From Eurosta solidaginis (taxonomy: Eukaryota > Arthropoda > Insecta > Diptera > Tephritidae): a stretch of 64,000 bases of DNA. Below, in pieces: positions 11,118 through 22,338 of the stretch. The stretch spans positions 193,004,028 to 193,068,027 of the forward strand of contig NC_090324.1 of assembly GCF_040869045.1 (NCBI RefSeq), read 5' to 3'. Below the pieces are notes generated by a model that did not search any database, was not told the origin of the DNA, and saw only the letters and a list, made by a program, of their open reading frames with translations. The first letter of the stretch is position 1, and each line of letters starts with the position of its first letter. A program made the translations under genes and the position numbers.

Positions 11118-11394
11118 TACGCAAGTATGGAGATTTAAAAATATTTTTTGCGTTATGTATTAATTTAAATAGGGATAAATAAGAAAACCTTAGAGGTTTT
11201 GCTATGATAAACAGCAAGAGAAGACACTGTATCGATTTAAGAGGATTAAATAATTTTAGAGCGATATACAACTGTAATGCCGAAAAAATTATTTGAGAGG
11301 TAAAATCGATATACGTGCCCACTGTATCTTGCTTAGTTTTTCTTATTATGTTTTGCACATATACCGTACTGAGTTTTGTAATATGGGGTTATTG

Positions 11395-11463
<69 letters not shown>

Positions 11464-12839
11464 CGAAGTGGTGCTAGTTTTGGCGGGAAATGAGGATTTT
11501 TGGCGGGAAATAATAATCCTCGGGAATGAAATTTTTCTTTAATTTTCTCGTTTTTGTGTTTTTCCGTACTGGGAAGTAGGTATTAAATTCGATTTAATAC
11601 TCACGGTTTTGGAAAATGGGTATTTATTGTGTCTTTTTCAGTTTTTTGGTTCTTGGCGACGAAGGACCATTGGTTAGGGGAGCACAATCTAAAATTTACC
11701 TTCTTTGTCCTTGATGTGGTTGCTGCGGACACAGTTGCGGCGGTAATGATGGTGGTTGGTGTTGGCGATGATGTGGTTGTAGATGGTGGCGGTGACCGAC
11801 TGCGTTCCTAAAGATTAGGATACTTTGCGGCACACAAAGGGGGGTGGGGAATGTTTCTCGACTCAAATTTAAGGCACTTTATTACTTTAAAGAGAAACCA
11901 CGATTTAAACTTTAAGGAACTACTACTCCTTTTAATATAGTATATAAATATATATTCTTTTCACTGAGATTTACAATTTTTGTGTCACACCGAGTAGGTA
12001 AAGATTTCGAATAAGTAATTAAAAAGAAAATGTCAACAAACATATATATATATTTACATATGTACGTACATGTCAACTGTCAACTCATCGTTGGGGTTGC
12101 CAGAGGGGCGAAACGTGAACTCTTATACTCTAATAGATATAATTCATGGATTTAACGTAATTCATGAGTCGTAAAGATAATAATTATACATCAAATAGTA
12201 ATGTATAAAAAGGTTCAATGTACATATTTATATATGTAACTTAGTTACGGTAATTATAAATAAGGTACATGTTCAAATTCAATATAAAAAATTAAGGTAA
12301 AATTCAAGTTCTTTTAATTGGTTATAAAAATACGATGTTAATGGAGTTGGCTGTTGATGACTGCAATAGTCGCTCAACCAACTTACATTGTATGCTGACT
12401 TGTAATGAAGACATTTCTATGCATTCTTCGTAATAGAGATTTTAAAACTTCGTGAAGGTTCGTGTAAAAAATATATATACATACATATGTATGTTCATAC
12501 TTTCCCATATATATGTACATATAGATCGTTTTGTGGCACGCGTCAGTCGATTATTCGTGTGAAGAATGTGCGCTGTAAATAGTATTGAACAATTTTAAAA
12601 GCAAAAAACTTCAGGCAATAAATAATAAAAAACAAATTTAAACTATTTAATTGAGTTTTTCAGTTAAATTACTTAGATTTACATATTATAACAATAGGTT
12701 TCTTCGTATTTAGTGTGTGCATTGTGGAGTTCCAGCAAGCATAATTGTAAGTTCTGTGAACTACTGAAATATTGTGATATTATGTAATATGTAAGTTAAC
12801 ACAGCAGTATGTACCTATGCCTATGTTTTTTTTATTAAT
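11118..12839. other. AT-rich intergenic sequence, no gene recognised
   Basis: This is the right flank of the errantivirus insertion, continuous in origin with the sequence before 3504. It holds a TA microsatellite, a short GT-rich triplet-like stretch (about 11700-11805) and several ATATAT/ACATAT patches. Small frames lack domains or similarity to the other elements. Part may be BEL-1 LTR, but I could not show it. Confidence 0.5.
11398..11463. repeat. (TA)n microsatellite
   Basis: An uninterrupted TA run of about 57 bases (11398-11454), then GTATATATA. Frames reading Tyr-Ile repeats across it are artefacts of the repeat. Confidence 0.97.
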
Positions 12840-14746
12840 CTGTCGAAAGACGGAAATAAGGATTTGGTTTGGAAGGCTAAGAAGGATTAAAAACAAATCT
12901 AAGGAAGGAAAGTAAAAAAAGATTAGGGAATTTAAAATTGACAAATGGGAATTAAGTAATCAAAAGAAAAATGGTAATTTGGAATTTAAAATACGAACTA
13001 ATTAACTAACTGAATGAAATGAAAATTTGATCGGGCGATTGCGTTGGGGATACTAAAGCTAAAAACTGGAATAAAATTTTGGAAACTACAAAAAAATTAA
13101 AAGCGGAACTTGAAGGATTAATGGAGAATAAAAAAACTGCAAAAAACAAACTATAAATTTAAAGATGGTTTGAAGAAAAAAATATAAAAAAAGGAAAAAT
13201 AAAAAAAGGTGATCGGGCTATAATCGTTGGGCGCCATTGTTACGTGGCTGTGCTTGTTGGGTGGCGAGGAGCGGCGGCAAGCAGGTATGTTTGCGGGCCC
13301 AGGCTAGCTCGTCGTCGGCGGCGGGGTATTGCACCACCGACCTCACACGCAGCCACACGAACAAAAAGGGGTTCATACCTGCATGATGAGAAAAAGCTGA
13401 AAATGTTATAAATAGACGTGAGGGGCAGAGTTAGAAAGGGGGAAAGCATAAGGGGAGAAAAAGGTGCACAAGCGCAGCACCAATACCAATAATAGAAATT
13501 TAGCCCTGCATGATCAAAAATCTATGTTTTCATCCATACATTTTATTGTTAATAAAACAATTTAATCTTGCTTAAGTCTACCCCCTAGAGCTATCTAATT
13601 CATTGACTGAAAACAAATGATATTTGTAGGGATAAAAACCCACTTAAAAATAACTTTTAAGAAAAAGCAAACCAAAATGATAACATACGATTTCAATTAA
13701 TTTCGATTCAATACAATTTAAAACAATGGCTTGTAAAGGCAAACAAAAAAAGTAAAAAAAAGGAAAACGAGAGGTCAAGTTCCTTATAGTGGTAAAAAAA
13801 AGGTTTATGAACCACCCTAATATGTTATCTCACTGACTACTATCTTAAATTCTGACTATTATCGAAATTCAAACAAAATAAACTAAGAGGGCGAACAAAA
13901 AAAAAATTCGAGAACACCAATCCCTGATCTACCGCAACCGCTCAAGTAAACATAAGATCAATTTTGTACAAAACAAAAGTAGGTCATCAAAGGAAAGCAA
14001 AAACCAGTTTAGCATATTATAAACAAAATGTGTGTATGTTTGTAGCTATGTATGTACATATGAGCCGTTTATTTTGAAAGTGGCATAAGTCATTTCATGT
14101 CGTTTAGGTTCAGTGATAATTTGTTTGTATCTCTCCTCGCCTCCAGTTTGTTAGAGTCCAATATCCAAAAAATGCAATTCTTATTATTATTTTATAATTG
14201 TAGAACCATCTATATATGCATTCGTTCAAAAATAACAATGCATTTAAGACCATGAGTTGGAAATGACTTATGCCACTTTCAAAATAAACGGCTCATATAT
14301 TTCTTATGTTTAGGTTTCCTTCTTCTATTTTCTCAAGAAGATCAGGCATTATATGCTTATATATGTCCATATATTCAAATATGTGTAATAGCAAAAATAT
14401 TGTGCTCAAATTTCACTCACCCATATACTCGTACTCCAACGGCGCCGGCGCAGTTGAGTGGATGTGCTGAATTTGCTGAAATAGTAGGAGTCAAAAGCAT
14501 ACATACATACGCTCACGGTAGCCACCTTCAATCACTAAACCAAGAGCACTCGCTAGTGGTCTTTAGCATTGAGTGCTTTGGTAGTATCAAATCTACCAGC
14601 GCGATGATTGAATGTAAAATATAAAAAAAACGTATATCAGACGAGAAAAAAAATTATTAGTGCTAAAGGCACCCTATCACATACTAACAAGAAAAAAGAT
14701 GTTGGAAATGATTTTGCCTATAATCCGAAAAAGGAAAGTAAGTACA
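12840..14746 (-). mobile_element. LTR plus leader of a gypsy-type element (gypsy-4), copy 1
   Basis: The reverse complement of 13224-13235 is TGGCGCCCAACG, the first 12 bases of a tRNA-Lys(CUU)-type primer site. One base upstream in that orientation is a sequence ending ...ACGTAACA. A candidate LTR runs from 14746 (TGTACTTAC) to 13237 (TAACA), giving TG...CA ends and 1510 bp, of which 237 bp are a MITE and its duplicated TA. 12840-13223 is A/T-rich leader. The same block recurs at 35576-39206 and 50131-57030. No gag or pol follows and no second LTR is seen, so it is a broken fragment. The LTR reading is inference from primer site plus ends. Confidence 0.6.
14061..14295. mobile_element. MITE with perfect ~35-bp terminal inverted repeats
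   Basis: The 235-bp insert begins TGAGCCGTTTATTTTGAAAG and ends with its exact reverse complement; the inverted match extends over about 35 bases. The homologous LTR at 38750-38770 lacks it and gives the empty site GTACATATATTC. The duplicated target is TA (14059-14060, 14296-14297) if the ends start at TGAGCC; a 4-bp ATAT reading is equally compatible. It encodes nothing. A Tc1/mariner-type source is the likeliest guess. Confidence 0.88.
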
Positions 14747-15319
14747 AAAAAATTACAAAAAAAGGCCGAAATTCAAAATTCGACAATTTTGAATTGGTAC
14801 TACCATAGGTAGGCGAAACTATGTCCAAAAAAAAAAAATGTGTATTCGGCAACAACAATATCAGAATATCAAGAAAAAGTTAAATGTCAAACGAAAGAAG
14901 AAAAATTAAATAATAAAAAAAAGAAGAAAATGAAGAGACGAAAAGAAAAAACTGATGTAGGCAAAAGTGCCCCCATTAACTTCTACAATAGAGTTAAGGT
15001 AAAACTCAAAATTTATATATTCGAAAAAGCAATGCTTGGCCCCGGAAATGACTACCCTTTTTGCCCTTTGCCTATCAAAATTATGCTCCTTATAACAATA
15101 TCTATATAAATGTAATAATACATACAAAAGATTCAACAATCATAATATAGCTAAACGTGTTGGTGGAAAAGCTCCTCTCTCCGCTGATGTTGTTTGTTAC
15201 TTGTGTTTCAAGATGTATGACTAGCGCAAAAATGGATACCAGCTGTCGCCAAACTTATATTGGGTTGATTCAAGTTGTGTGTTCCTAAAGGATTTTGGTT
15301 GTATGTGGTGTCGTGGCTA
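14747..15319. other. AT-rich spacer with a perfect 11-bp hairpin, no gene
   Basis: The right flank of gypsy-4 copy 1 holds AATTCAAAATT and its exact complement (14770-14780, 14785-14795) around a 4-base loop. The rest is A-rich. Lys-rich frames here are composition artefacts. Confidence 0.5.
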
Positions 15320-15760
15320 TTATTGTTGCGGTCCAATACCGCCGGTGAAAAATGCTGTCGCTTCTGCCAATTTTATTGTGTTTTTGCAGTTGTTGTTGTG
15401 GTGTGCGCAGGCAAAAAATTAAATATAATGTAGTGCTTTTGAATGCGTGGCAATTGTTTTTGGGCGGTACGCCGCCAATATAAAGACGTTGTTGTAGGGC
15501 GGTACGTCGCCACTATAAAAAGGATGCGGTTGTGGTTGTTGCGGCCGTATGTTGCCAATAAAAAAATGCTGTAGTGGTTGTTGTTGTGGTGTGCGCCACC
15601 AAATTAAAACTGTAGTGTAGTGCGTGGTAGTTGTTGCCGAGATGGCTAGGGTTGTTGGTGTTGCGGCCCAATGCCGCAGGTGAAAATTGCTATATTCAAA
15701 GTTACCAATTTCTTGTAGTTGTTGCTGGCCGGTACGTCGCCAAGAATCGTGCCCAGTGGG
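15320..15760. repeat. Degenerate array of GC palindromes in GTT-rich DNA
   Basis: About six or seven variants of GGCGGTACGYCGCC(A)ATA occur near 15331, 15458, 15498, 15540, 15666 and 15729, separated by TTGTTGTGG-like sequence. Each GC block is close to self-complementary. Open frames on the minus strand rich in Thr/Arg/Pro simply read the repeat. Confidence 0.6.
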
Positions 15761-17159
15761 TCTTCTCCACAGAAAAATCAATTGCGCGCTGAAATTAAAT
15801 ACAAAAGAAAATCTATTTAGAAAATTCAAAGGTAAAAGCGTATCTATGTACATGTACATATACACAATTGCCTATGGATCTCATGTCTGCATATTAATAT
15901 ACTCATCTACATACATATATTTGTATGTAGGGGTAAATGTGGATGCAAGTTTTCTTTTGGCCTGCTTGGGAGGTAGGCCAGGTTGAAAACCCAGCTCCCG
16001 TCAAGCATGCCTGGAAAAAAATTTTTTGTGTTCTTACCTCTTGCAAAATCTATTTGTCCAAAACCGCTTCCAGCCTTTCAATCGTATCGCGGAAACTTTC
16101 GCCGCGCACAACTTTTCCACAAACGCATTATAATTCGCGCACTACGAACTATGTGAACTTTTAACTTTACGTTTAAAAGCGCGCACTTCACTGTTGATTA
16201 TCACCACTAGACTTGCACTGGATACTGTTAATACAAGACTTTGGCCCGTTGCCTAATTTTTCCCCTTCTTATAGCCACTGCCGTGGTAAGGAACGTTACC
16301 CAGAAACGGAAAATTTTTACCATTACATGCCAAACCTTTTTTTCGGCTTTCCCGTTTTTTTCCATCTATACAATTAGGCACTCATACATTCACACGCTTA
16401 CCTCTCCACAAAACGTACATCTACACAGATACATTTGGTTCGTGCCTTGACCGCTCACACTGATGCATTCGCACGCTCATAGCCTTGCACACATACACAT
16501 CCACATACATAATACAGAACAAAACAAACACATAGGTGCATGGCATTCATCAATGTTGCTAGGTTGTTATTAACAAGGTGATATTTTATTTATTATAACA
16601 CCATGATGCCAAGCGCAACATCTTATTTCCGCTGCAACATTGTGTTCACTATAGCTTCAATGTTGTCAATACATTATGTCATTAGATTAGTGGCAACATT
16701 GCGGCTAAGGCACGGACCTGGACACAAAACACATAAACACATAGACACATATACACGCTGCCACTCATTCAAGCCAGTATGGGGGCAGGCTGTCGTTACA
16801 GGCTTGCAACCGCCGATGGTGCCTGCACTATGGAGCGTGTGCGTAAAAGGTTTTCAACGCAGCCTGCCAAGTATCATTTCCCGCGTCCAACGTGTGGCCT
16901 CGACCCACGACTTAATGCCGGGCCTATTTCTCTTCACGCCTTCAAACTTTTGTACTGCTCACCTACAAACTAAATCACTGGGCTAATGCTACTAACTTAA
17001 CCTATATCACAGATACTACTCTACATATCCAATAGTAAATAAAATATCACAGATAAAAAAAAAAAATAAAAAAAAAATAAATAAAATATCACAGTTAGCA
17101 GAAAAATTATGAAAAAAAATTTATAAAATAAAATATCACAGATGGCCGACAAATTATTA
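15761..17159. other. No gene recognised; short ATATCACAG repeats at the right end
   Basis: Apparently low-copy AT-rich sequence with CA-rich tracts (16380-16530, 16715-16760). ATATCACAG recurs about four times at 17009-17140 within A-rich DNA, and again near 18863 beyond the 438-bp array. No frame shows a domain. Confidence 0.5.
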
Positions 17160-18835
17160 AAAAAAAAATTAATTGATATTAGAGAAAAATTGTAAGTTTA
17201 CAAACGGCGATGGTTACTAGGACATGTTTCTGAATTTCACTTCTTCATCAGCTAGCTTTTCGGGAGCTGAGCGTTGAACTCGAGTCTCCAACATTCATAT
17301 CAGTGCAAGCCTTTTTTAGCTGCTACGCCATATGAATGTTCCGTTGTTCGCTGTACAAAAGGTCTTTAAGAGTTGCCTTTTTTTCTTTATATTCCTTTTG
17401 ATCACCATGTAGGCACATACACTCTGTATGTAGTTTATTCCTAATGGTGTGGATATGATTTTTAGGCGTGCTTTTGAAAGCTTAGTAACATTTGTTCGGA
17501 TTTTTACAGTATTTGTTTTTAATACTTCCGCTGTTACTATTATATCAATATGATCATATGTATTTAATTAGCGAGCTTTGCTCATATTGCTTTATACAAT
17601 GGTTTTTGTAATTGATATTAGAGAAAAATTGTTAAGTTTTACTACATACAGAGTGTATGTGCCTACATGGTGATCAAAAGGAATATAAACAAAAAAGGCA
17701 ACTCTTAGAGACCAATTGTACAGCGAACAACGGAACATTCATATGGCGTAGCAGCTAAAAAAGGCTTCCACTGATATGAATGTTGGAGACTCGAGTTCAA
17801 CTCTCAGCTCCCGAAAAGCTAGCTGATGAAGAAGTGAAATTCAGAAACATGTCCTAGTAACCATCGCCGTTTGTAAACTTACAATTTTTCTCTAATATCA
17901 ATTAGAAAAACCATTGTATAAAGCAATATGAGCAAAGCTCGCTAATTAAATACATATGATCATATTGATATAATAGTAACAGCGGAAGTATTAAAAACAA
18001 ATACTGTAAAAATCCGAACAAATGTTACTAAGCTTTCAAAAGCACGCCTAAAAATCATATCCACACCATTAGGAATAAACTACATACAGAGTGTATGTGC
18101 CTACATGGTGATCAAAAGGAATATAAACAAAAAAGGCAACTCTTAGAGACCAATTGTACAGCGAACAACGGAAGATTCATATGGCGTAGCAGCTAAAAAA
18201 GGCTTGCACTGATATGAATGTTGGAGACTCGAGTTCAACGCTCAGCTCCCGAAAAGCTAGCTGATGAAGAAGTGAAATTCAGAAACATGTCCTAGTAACC
18301 ATCGCCGTTTGTAAACTTACAATTTTTCTCTAATATCAATTACAAAAACCATTGTATAAAGCAATATGAGCAAAGCTCGCTAATTAAATACATATGATCA
18401 TATTGATATAATAGTAACAGCGGAAGTATTAAAAACAAATACTGTAAAAATCCGAACAAATGTTACTAAGCTTTCAAAAGCACGCCTAAAAATCATATCC
18501 ACACCATTAGGAATAAACTACATACAGAGTGTATGTGCCTACATGGTGATCAAAAGGAATATAAACAAAAAAGGCAACTCTTAGAGACCAATTGTACAGC
18601 GAACAACGGAACATTCATATGGCGTAGCAGCTAAAAAAGGCTTGCACTGATATGAATGTTGGAGACTCGAGTTCAACGCTCAGCTCCCGAAAAGCTAGCT
18701 GATGAAGAAGTGAAATTCAGAAACATGTCCTAGTAACCATCGCCGTTTGTAAACTTACAATTTTTCTCTAATATCAATTACAAAAACCATTGTATAAAGC
18801 AATATGAGCAAAGCTCGCTAATTAAATACATATGA
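17160..18835. repeat. 438-bp tandem repeat array with an inverted arm
   Basis: Direct units start at 17643, 18081 and 18519 (exact 438-bp spacing); the third is cut at about 18835. To the left, 17160-17640 is the same unit in reverse orientation, so the array is head-to-head around 17640. Units differ by only a few bases. Each contains the perfect 11-bp inverted pair AACATTCATAT/ATATGAATGTT and tRNA-like A and B boxes. A-rich ATATCACAG sequence flanks both ends. No protein is encoded. Confidence 0.92.
18610..18690 (+). other. tRNA-like Pol III box pair in the 438-bp unit
   Basis: TGGCGTAGCAG (18620-18630) resembles an A box and GTTCAACGC (18671-18679) a B box, about 40 bases apart. An 11-bp stem encloses the A box. 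The pattern repeats in each unit. No cloverleaf is evident, so this is at most a tRNA-derived promoter. Confidence 0.4.
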
Positions 18836-19084
18836 AAAAAAAATTAATAAAAAACAATATCACAGATCGTGTAGTCAAGTATGTAAAAAAAAGGTACAAT
18901 GCATAAATAAAAAAAAAATTAAATAAATGCAAAAATAATCAAATAAAAAAATAAAAAAGCCAAGAAAAATAAAAATAATTTAATACAATAATTACATACG
19001 TCAATAGATAAATAAATAAACTACGGCAATTAATAAATAAATAACATAGAACAAAAGGACTGGCACTACAAAAAACATTAAACA

Positions 19085-19436
19085 ATTTTGCAGAAATGTC
19101 TTTAGCGTGGTATACGCCGATCTTTTTCCCACTATTATCGCCAAGTTCATACATTTCCTAAAACGTTTAAAACAATACATTTGACTTTTTTTGGAGCTAA
19201 TTTGGCGTTGTAATTATCAACTTGGTAGGCTTGTTTGAAGTTTCGGCGATATACCACTTGTCCAATTTGGAACTTGGCATCCCTACTTCTAGTGTCGTAT
19301 ACTTTCTTACTTCTCTCGTGGGCCAACTTCAGCTCTCTCATAATCGTATTCCTAATCAGTTGCAGCTTCTTACTTGGAGCCTCTACCTCGCAATCAATAT
19401 CCTTTACCGCTGCCAGCTTCGGTATAGCTCATATGA
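19085..19436 (-). pseudogene. Integrase C-terminal fragment of a gypsy-type element
   Basis: On the minus strand, 19436-19147 reads as the end of a Ty3/gypsy integrase: the A.ERSKK.YD.R segment, then the GQVVYRRNF motif and KLAPKKVKC. After a frameshift near 19150 the next frame continues YELGDNSGKKIGVYHAKDI. This is the usual GNxxYEL...GVYHAKDI tail of Osvaldo- or gypsy-like integrases. Everything upstream (catalytic core, RT) is missing. The upstream boundary meets the truncated end of the Helentron-like element at about 19450. Only a dead relic remains. It does not obviously belong to any of the other gypsy elements in the window. Confidence 0.75.
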
Positions 19437-19510
19437 TGCAGCATGCTGTATCCTGGTTCCTGGGCACTCATCTCAGATCGCTATTTAAAATGAACGATAT
19501 CGGACAATAA

Positions 19511-20282
19511 CCACGCCCACTTTTTCGATATTGAAAATTTCGAAAAATCGAAAAAGTGCGATAATTCATTACCAAATACGCATTAAGCGATGAAACTTGG
19601 TAGGTGAGTTGAGCTTATGACGCAGAATAGAAAACTAGTAAAATTTTGGACAATGGGCGTGGCACCGCCCACTTTAAAATGAAGGTTATTTAGAAGTTTT
19701 GCAAGCTGTAATTTGGCAGTCGTTGAAGATATCATGATGAAGTTTGGCAGGAACGTTACTCTTATTACTTTTTGTCTGCTTAATAAAAATTAGCAAAATC
19801 GGAGAACGACCACGCCCACTTTTTAAAAAAAAATTTTTTTTAATTCAAATTAAAAAAAAAAAGTTAATATCTTTACAGCATATAAGTAAATTATGCCAAA
19901 ATTCAACTCCAGTAATGATATGGTGCAACAAAATACAAAAATAAAAGAAAATTTCAAAATGGGCGTGGCTCCGCCCTTTTTCATTTAATTTGTCTAGGAT
20001 GCTTTTAATGCCATAAGTCGAACAAAAATCAACCAATCATTGTGAAATTTGGTAGAGGCTTAGCTCCTAGGACGATAACTGTTTTCTGTGAAAAAGGGCG
20101 AAATCGGTTGAAGCCACGCCCAGTTTTTATACACAGTCGACCGTCTCTCCTTCCGCTCGGCCTTTAACAGGATAACCTGAGAAAAAATCGATATATCTTT
20201 ACTAAACTCAGTTCACGTACTTATCTGAACTCACTTTGTATTGGTGTAAAAAATGGCCGAAATCCGACTATGACCACGCCCA
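19511..20282. repeat. Periodic CCACGCCCA/GGGCGTGG boxes
   Basis: CACGCCC boxes in either orientation occur near 19511, 19655, 19810, 19961, 20113 and 20273, spaced 144-160 bp. Neighbouring text repeats loosely, suggesting a worn tandem array of about 155 bp. The full element copy keeps six boxes at 55200-55980. Confidence 0.75.
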
Positions 20283-20559
20283 CTTTTTCGATATCGAAAA
20301 TTACGAAAAATGCCATAATTATATACCAAATACGGAAAAAGGAACGAAACATGGTAATTGTATTGGTCTATTGACACAAAATATAACTTAAGAAAAAACT
20401 TGGTAAAATGGATGTGACACCTACCATATTAAGTAGAATAAAATGAAAAAGTTTTGCAGGGCGAAATCAAAAGCCCTTGGAATCTTGGAAGGAATACTGT
20501 ACGTGGTATTAGATATATAAATAAATTAGCGGTACCCGACAGATGATGTTCTGGATCAC

Positions 20560-22220
20560 ACTGGTCCACATTTTGGTAGATATCTCGAAAACGCCTTCAC
20601 GTATACAACTAAGGGCCACTCCCTTTTAAAACCCTCACATAAAAACCTAAACATATCGTACAAACACATTCTAGAGTCACCCCTGGTCCCCGCTCATGGC
20701 GATATCTCGAAAAGGCGTCCACATATAGAACTTAGGCCCACTCCTTTTTAAAATACTCATTAACACCTTTCATTTGATACCCATATCGTACGAAAAAATT
20801 CTAGAGTCACCCCTGGCCCACATTTATGGCGATATTTCGAAAAGGCGTCCACCTATAGAACTAAGGCCCACGCCCTTTTAAAATACTCATTAACACCTTT
20901 CATTTGATACCCATATTGTTCTAGAGTCGCCCCTGGTCCACCTTTATGGCGATATTTCGAAAACGCGTCCACCTATGGAACTAAGGCCCACGCCCTTTCA
21001 AAATACTCATTAACACCTTTAATTTGATACCCATATCGTACAAAGGCATTCTAGAGTCACCCCTGGTCCACGTTTATGGTGATATCTCGAAAAGGCGTCC
21101 ACATATAGAACTTAGGCCCACTCCCTTTTAAAATACTCATTAACACCTTTCATTTGATACCCATATAGTACAAACAAATTCTAGAGTCACCCCTGGTCCA
21201 CCTTTATGGCGATATTTCGAAAAGGCGTCCACCTATAGAACTAAGGCCCACGTCCTTTTAAGATACTCATTAACACCTTTCATTCGATAGCCATATCGTA
21301 CAAACAAATTCTAGAGTCGCCCCTGGTCCACCTTTATGGCGATATTTCGAAAAGGTGTCCACCTATAGAACTAAGGCCCACGTCCTTTTAAGATACTCAT
21401 TAACACCTTTCATTTGATACCCATATCGTACAAACAAATTCTAGAGTCACCCCTGGTTCACGTTTATGGCGATATCTCGAAAAGGCATCCACCTATAGAA
21501 CTAAGGCCTACGCCCTTTTAAACTACTCATTAACACCTTTCATTTGATACCCATATCGTACAAACAAATTCTAGAGTCACCCCTGGTCCACGTTTATGGC
21601 GATATCTCGAAAAGGCATCCACCTATAGAACTAAGACCCACGCCCTTTTAAAATACTCATTAACACCTTTCACTTGATACCCATATTGTACAAACGCATT
21701 CTAGAGTCACCCCTGGTTCACTTTTATAACGATATTCCGAAAAGGCGTCCACCTATAGAACTAAGGCCCACTCCCTTTTAAAACACTTATTAACACCTTT
21801 CGTTTGATACCCATATCGTACAAACAAATTCTAGAGTCACCCCTGGTCCATCTTTATGGCGATATCTCGAAACGGCGTCCATCTATAGAACTAAGGCCCA
21901 TTCCCTTTTAAAATAGTCATTACCACCTTTCATCTGATACCCATATCGTACAAAATAAATTCTAGAGTCACCCTTGGTCCACCTTTATGGCGATATCTCG
22001 AAAAGCGCCCACCTATAGAACTTAGGCCCACTCCCTTTTAAAATTATCATTAACACATTTCATTTGATACCCATATCGTACAAACAAATTCTAGAGTCAG
22101 GCCTGGTCCACCTTTATGGCGATATCCCTAAATGGCGTCCATCTATAGAACTATGGCCCACTTCCTCTTAAAATACTCTTTAATACCTTCCATTTGATAC
22201 ACATGTCATGCAAACACATT
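20560..22220 (+). repeat. 130-bp satellite array, about 12 units
   Basis: The landmark TTCTAGAGTC recurs at 20669, 20799, 20919, 21049, 21179, 21309, 21439, 21569, 21699, 21829, 21960 and 22089, giving a 130-bp period with one 10-bp deletion. Each unit contains GGCGATATCTCGAAAAGG and CATTTGATACCCATAT. The reverse-complement array occurs at 39270-40268, 53060-54900 and 57090-57831. Confidence 0.95.
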
Positions 22221-22338
22221 CCAGGGTTACCCTAGGTTCTTTTTACAACCTGGTGATTTTCCCTTACTTTGTCTCCACAGCTCTCAACTGAGTATGTAAT
22301 GTTCGGTTACACCCGAACTTAGCCTTCCTTACTTGTTT

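Larger units (their letters stand above)
19452..22338 (+). mobile_element. Helentron-like (DINE/HINE-type) element, 5'-truncated copy
   Basis: Non-coding element homologous, in reverse, to the full copy at 53002-56295. The 3' end has CTCAACTGAGTATG, then the hairpin GTTCGG-TTACAC-CCGAAC, then CTTAGCCTTCCTTACTTG. A subterminal inverted repeat followed by a terminal hairpin, with tandem arrays inside, is the known layout of Helentron-associated non-autonomous elements. The 5' end, including the partner inverted repeat and the GGAC run, is lost at the junction with the integrase relic. No protein is encoded. Class assignment is inference from structure. Confidence 0.65.

Noticed and set aside
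11293..11542. Tyr-Ile-rich membrane-like frames
   Set aside because: They translate the TA microsatellite.
14840..15109. Lys-rich 89-codon frame
   Set aside because: Composition-driven frame in A-rich DNA without a domain.
16603..16986. 127-codon frame as a host gene
   Set aside because: No recognisable domain, overlapping alternative frames, CA-rich low-complexity DNA. I cannot support it.
17160..18835. CRISPR-like array
   Set aside because: Units are 438 bp with no short repeat-spacer pattern, in a eukaryotic transposon context.
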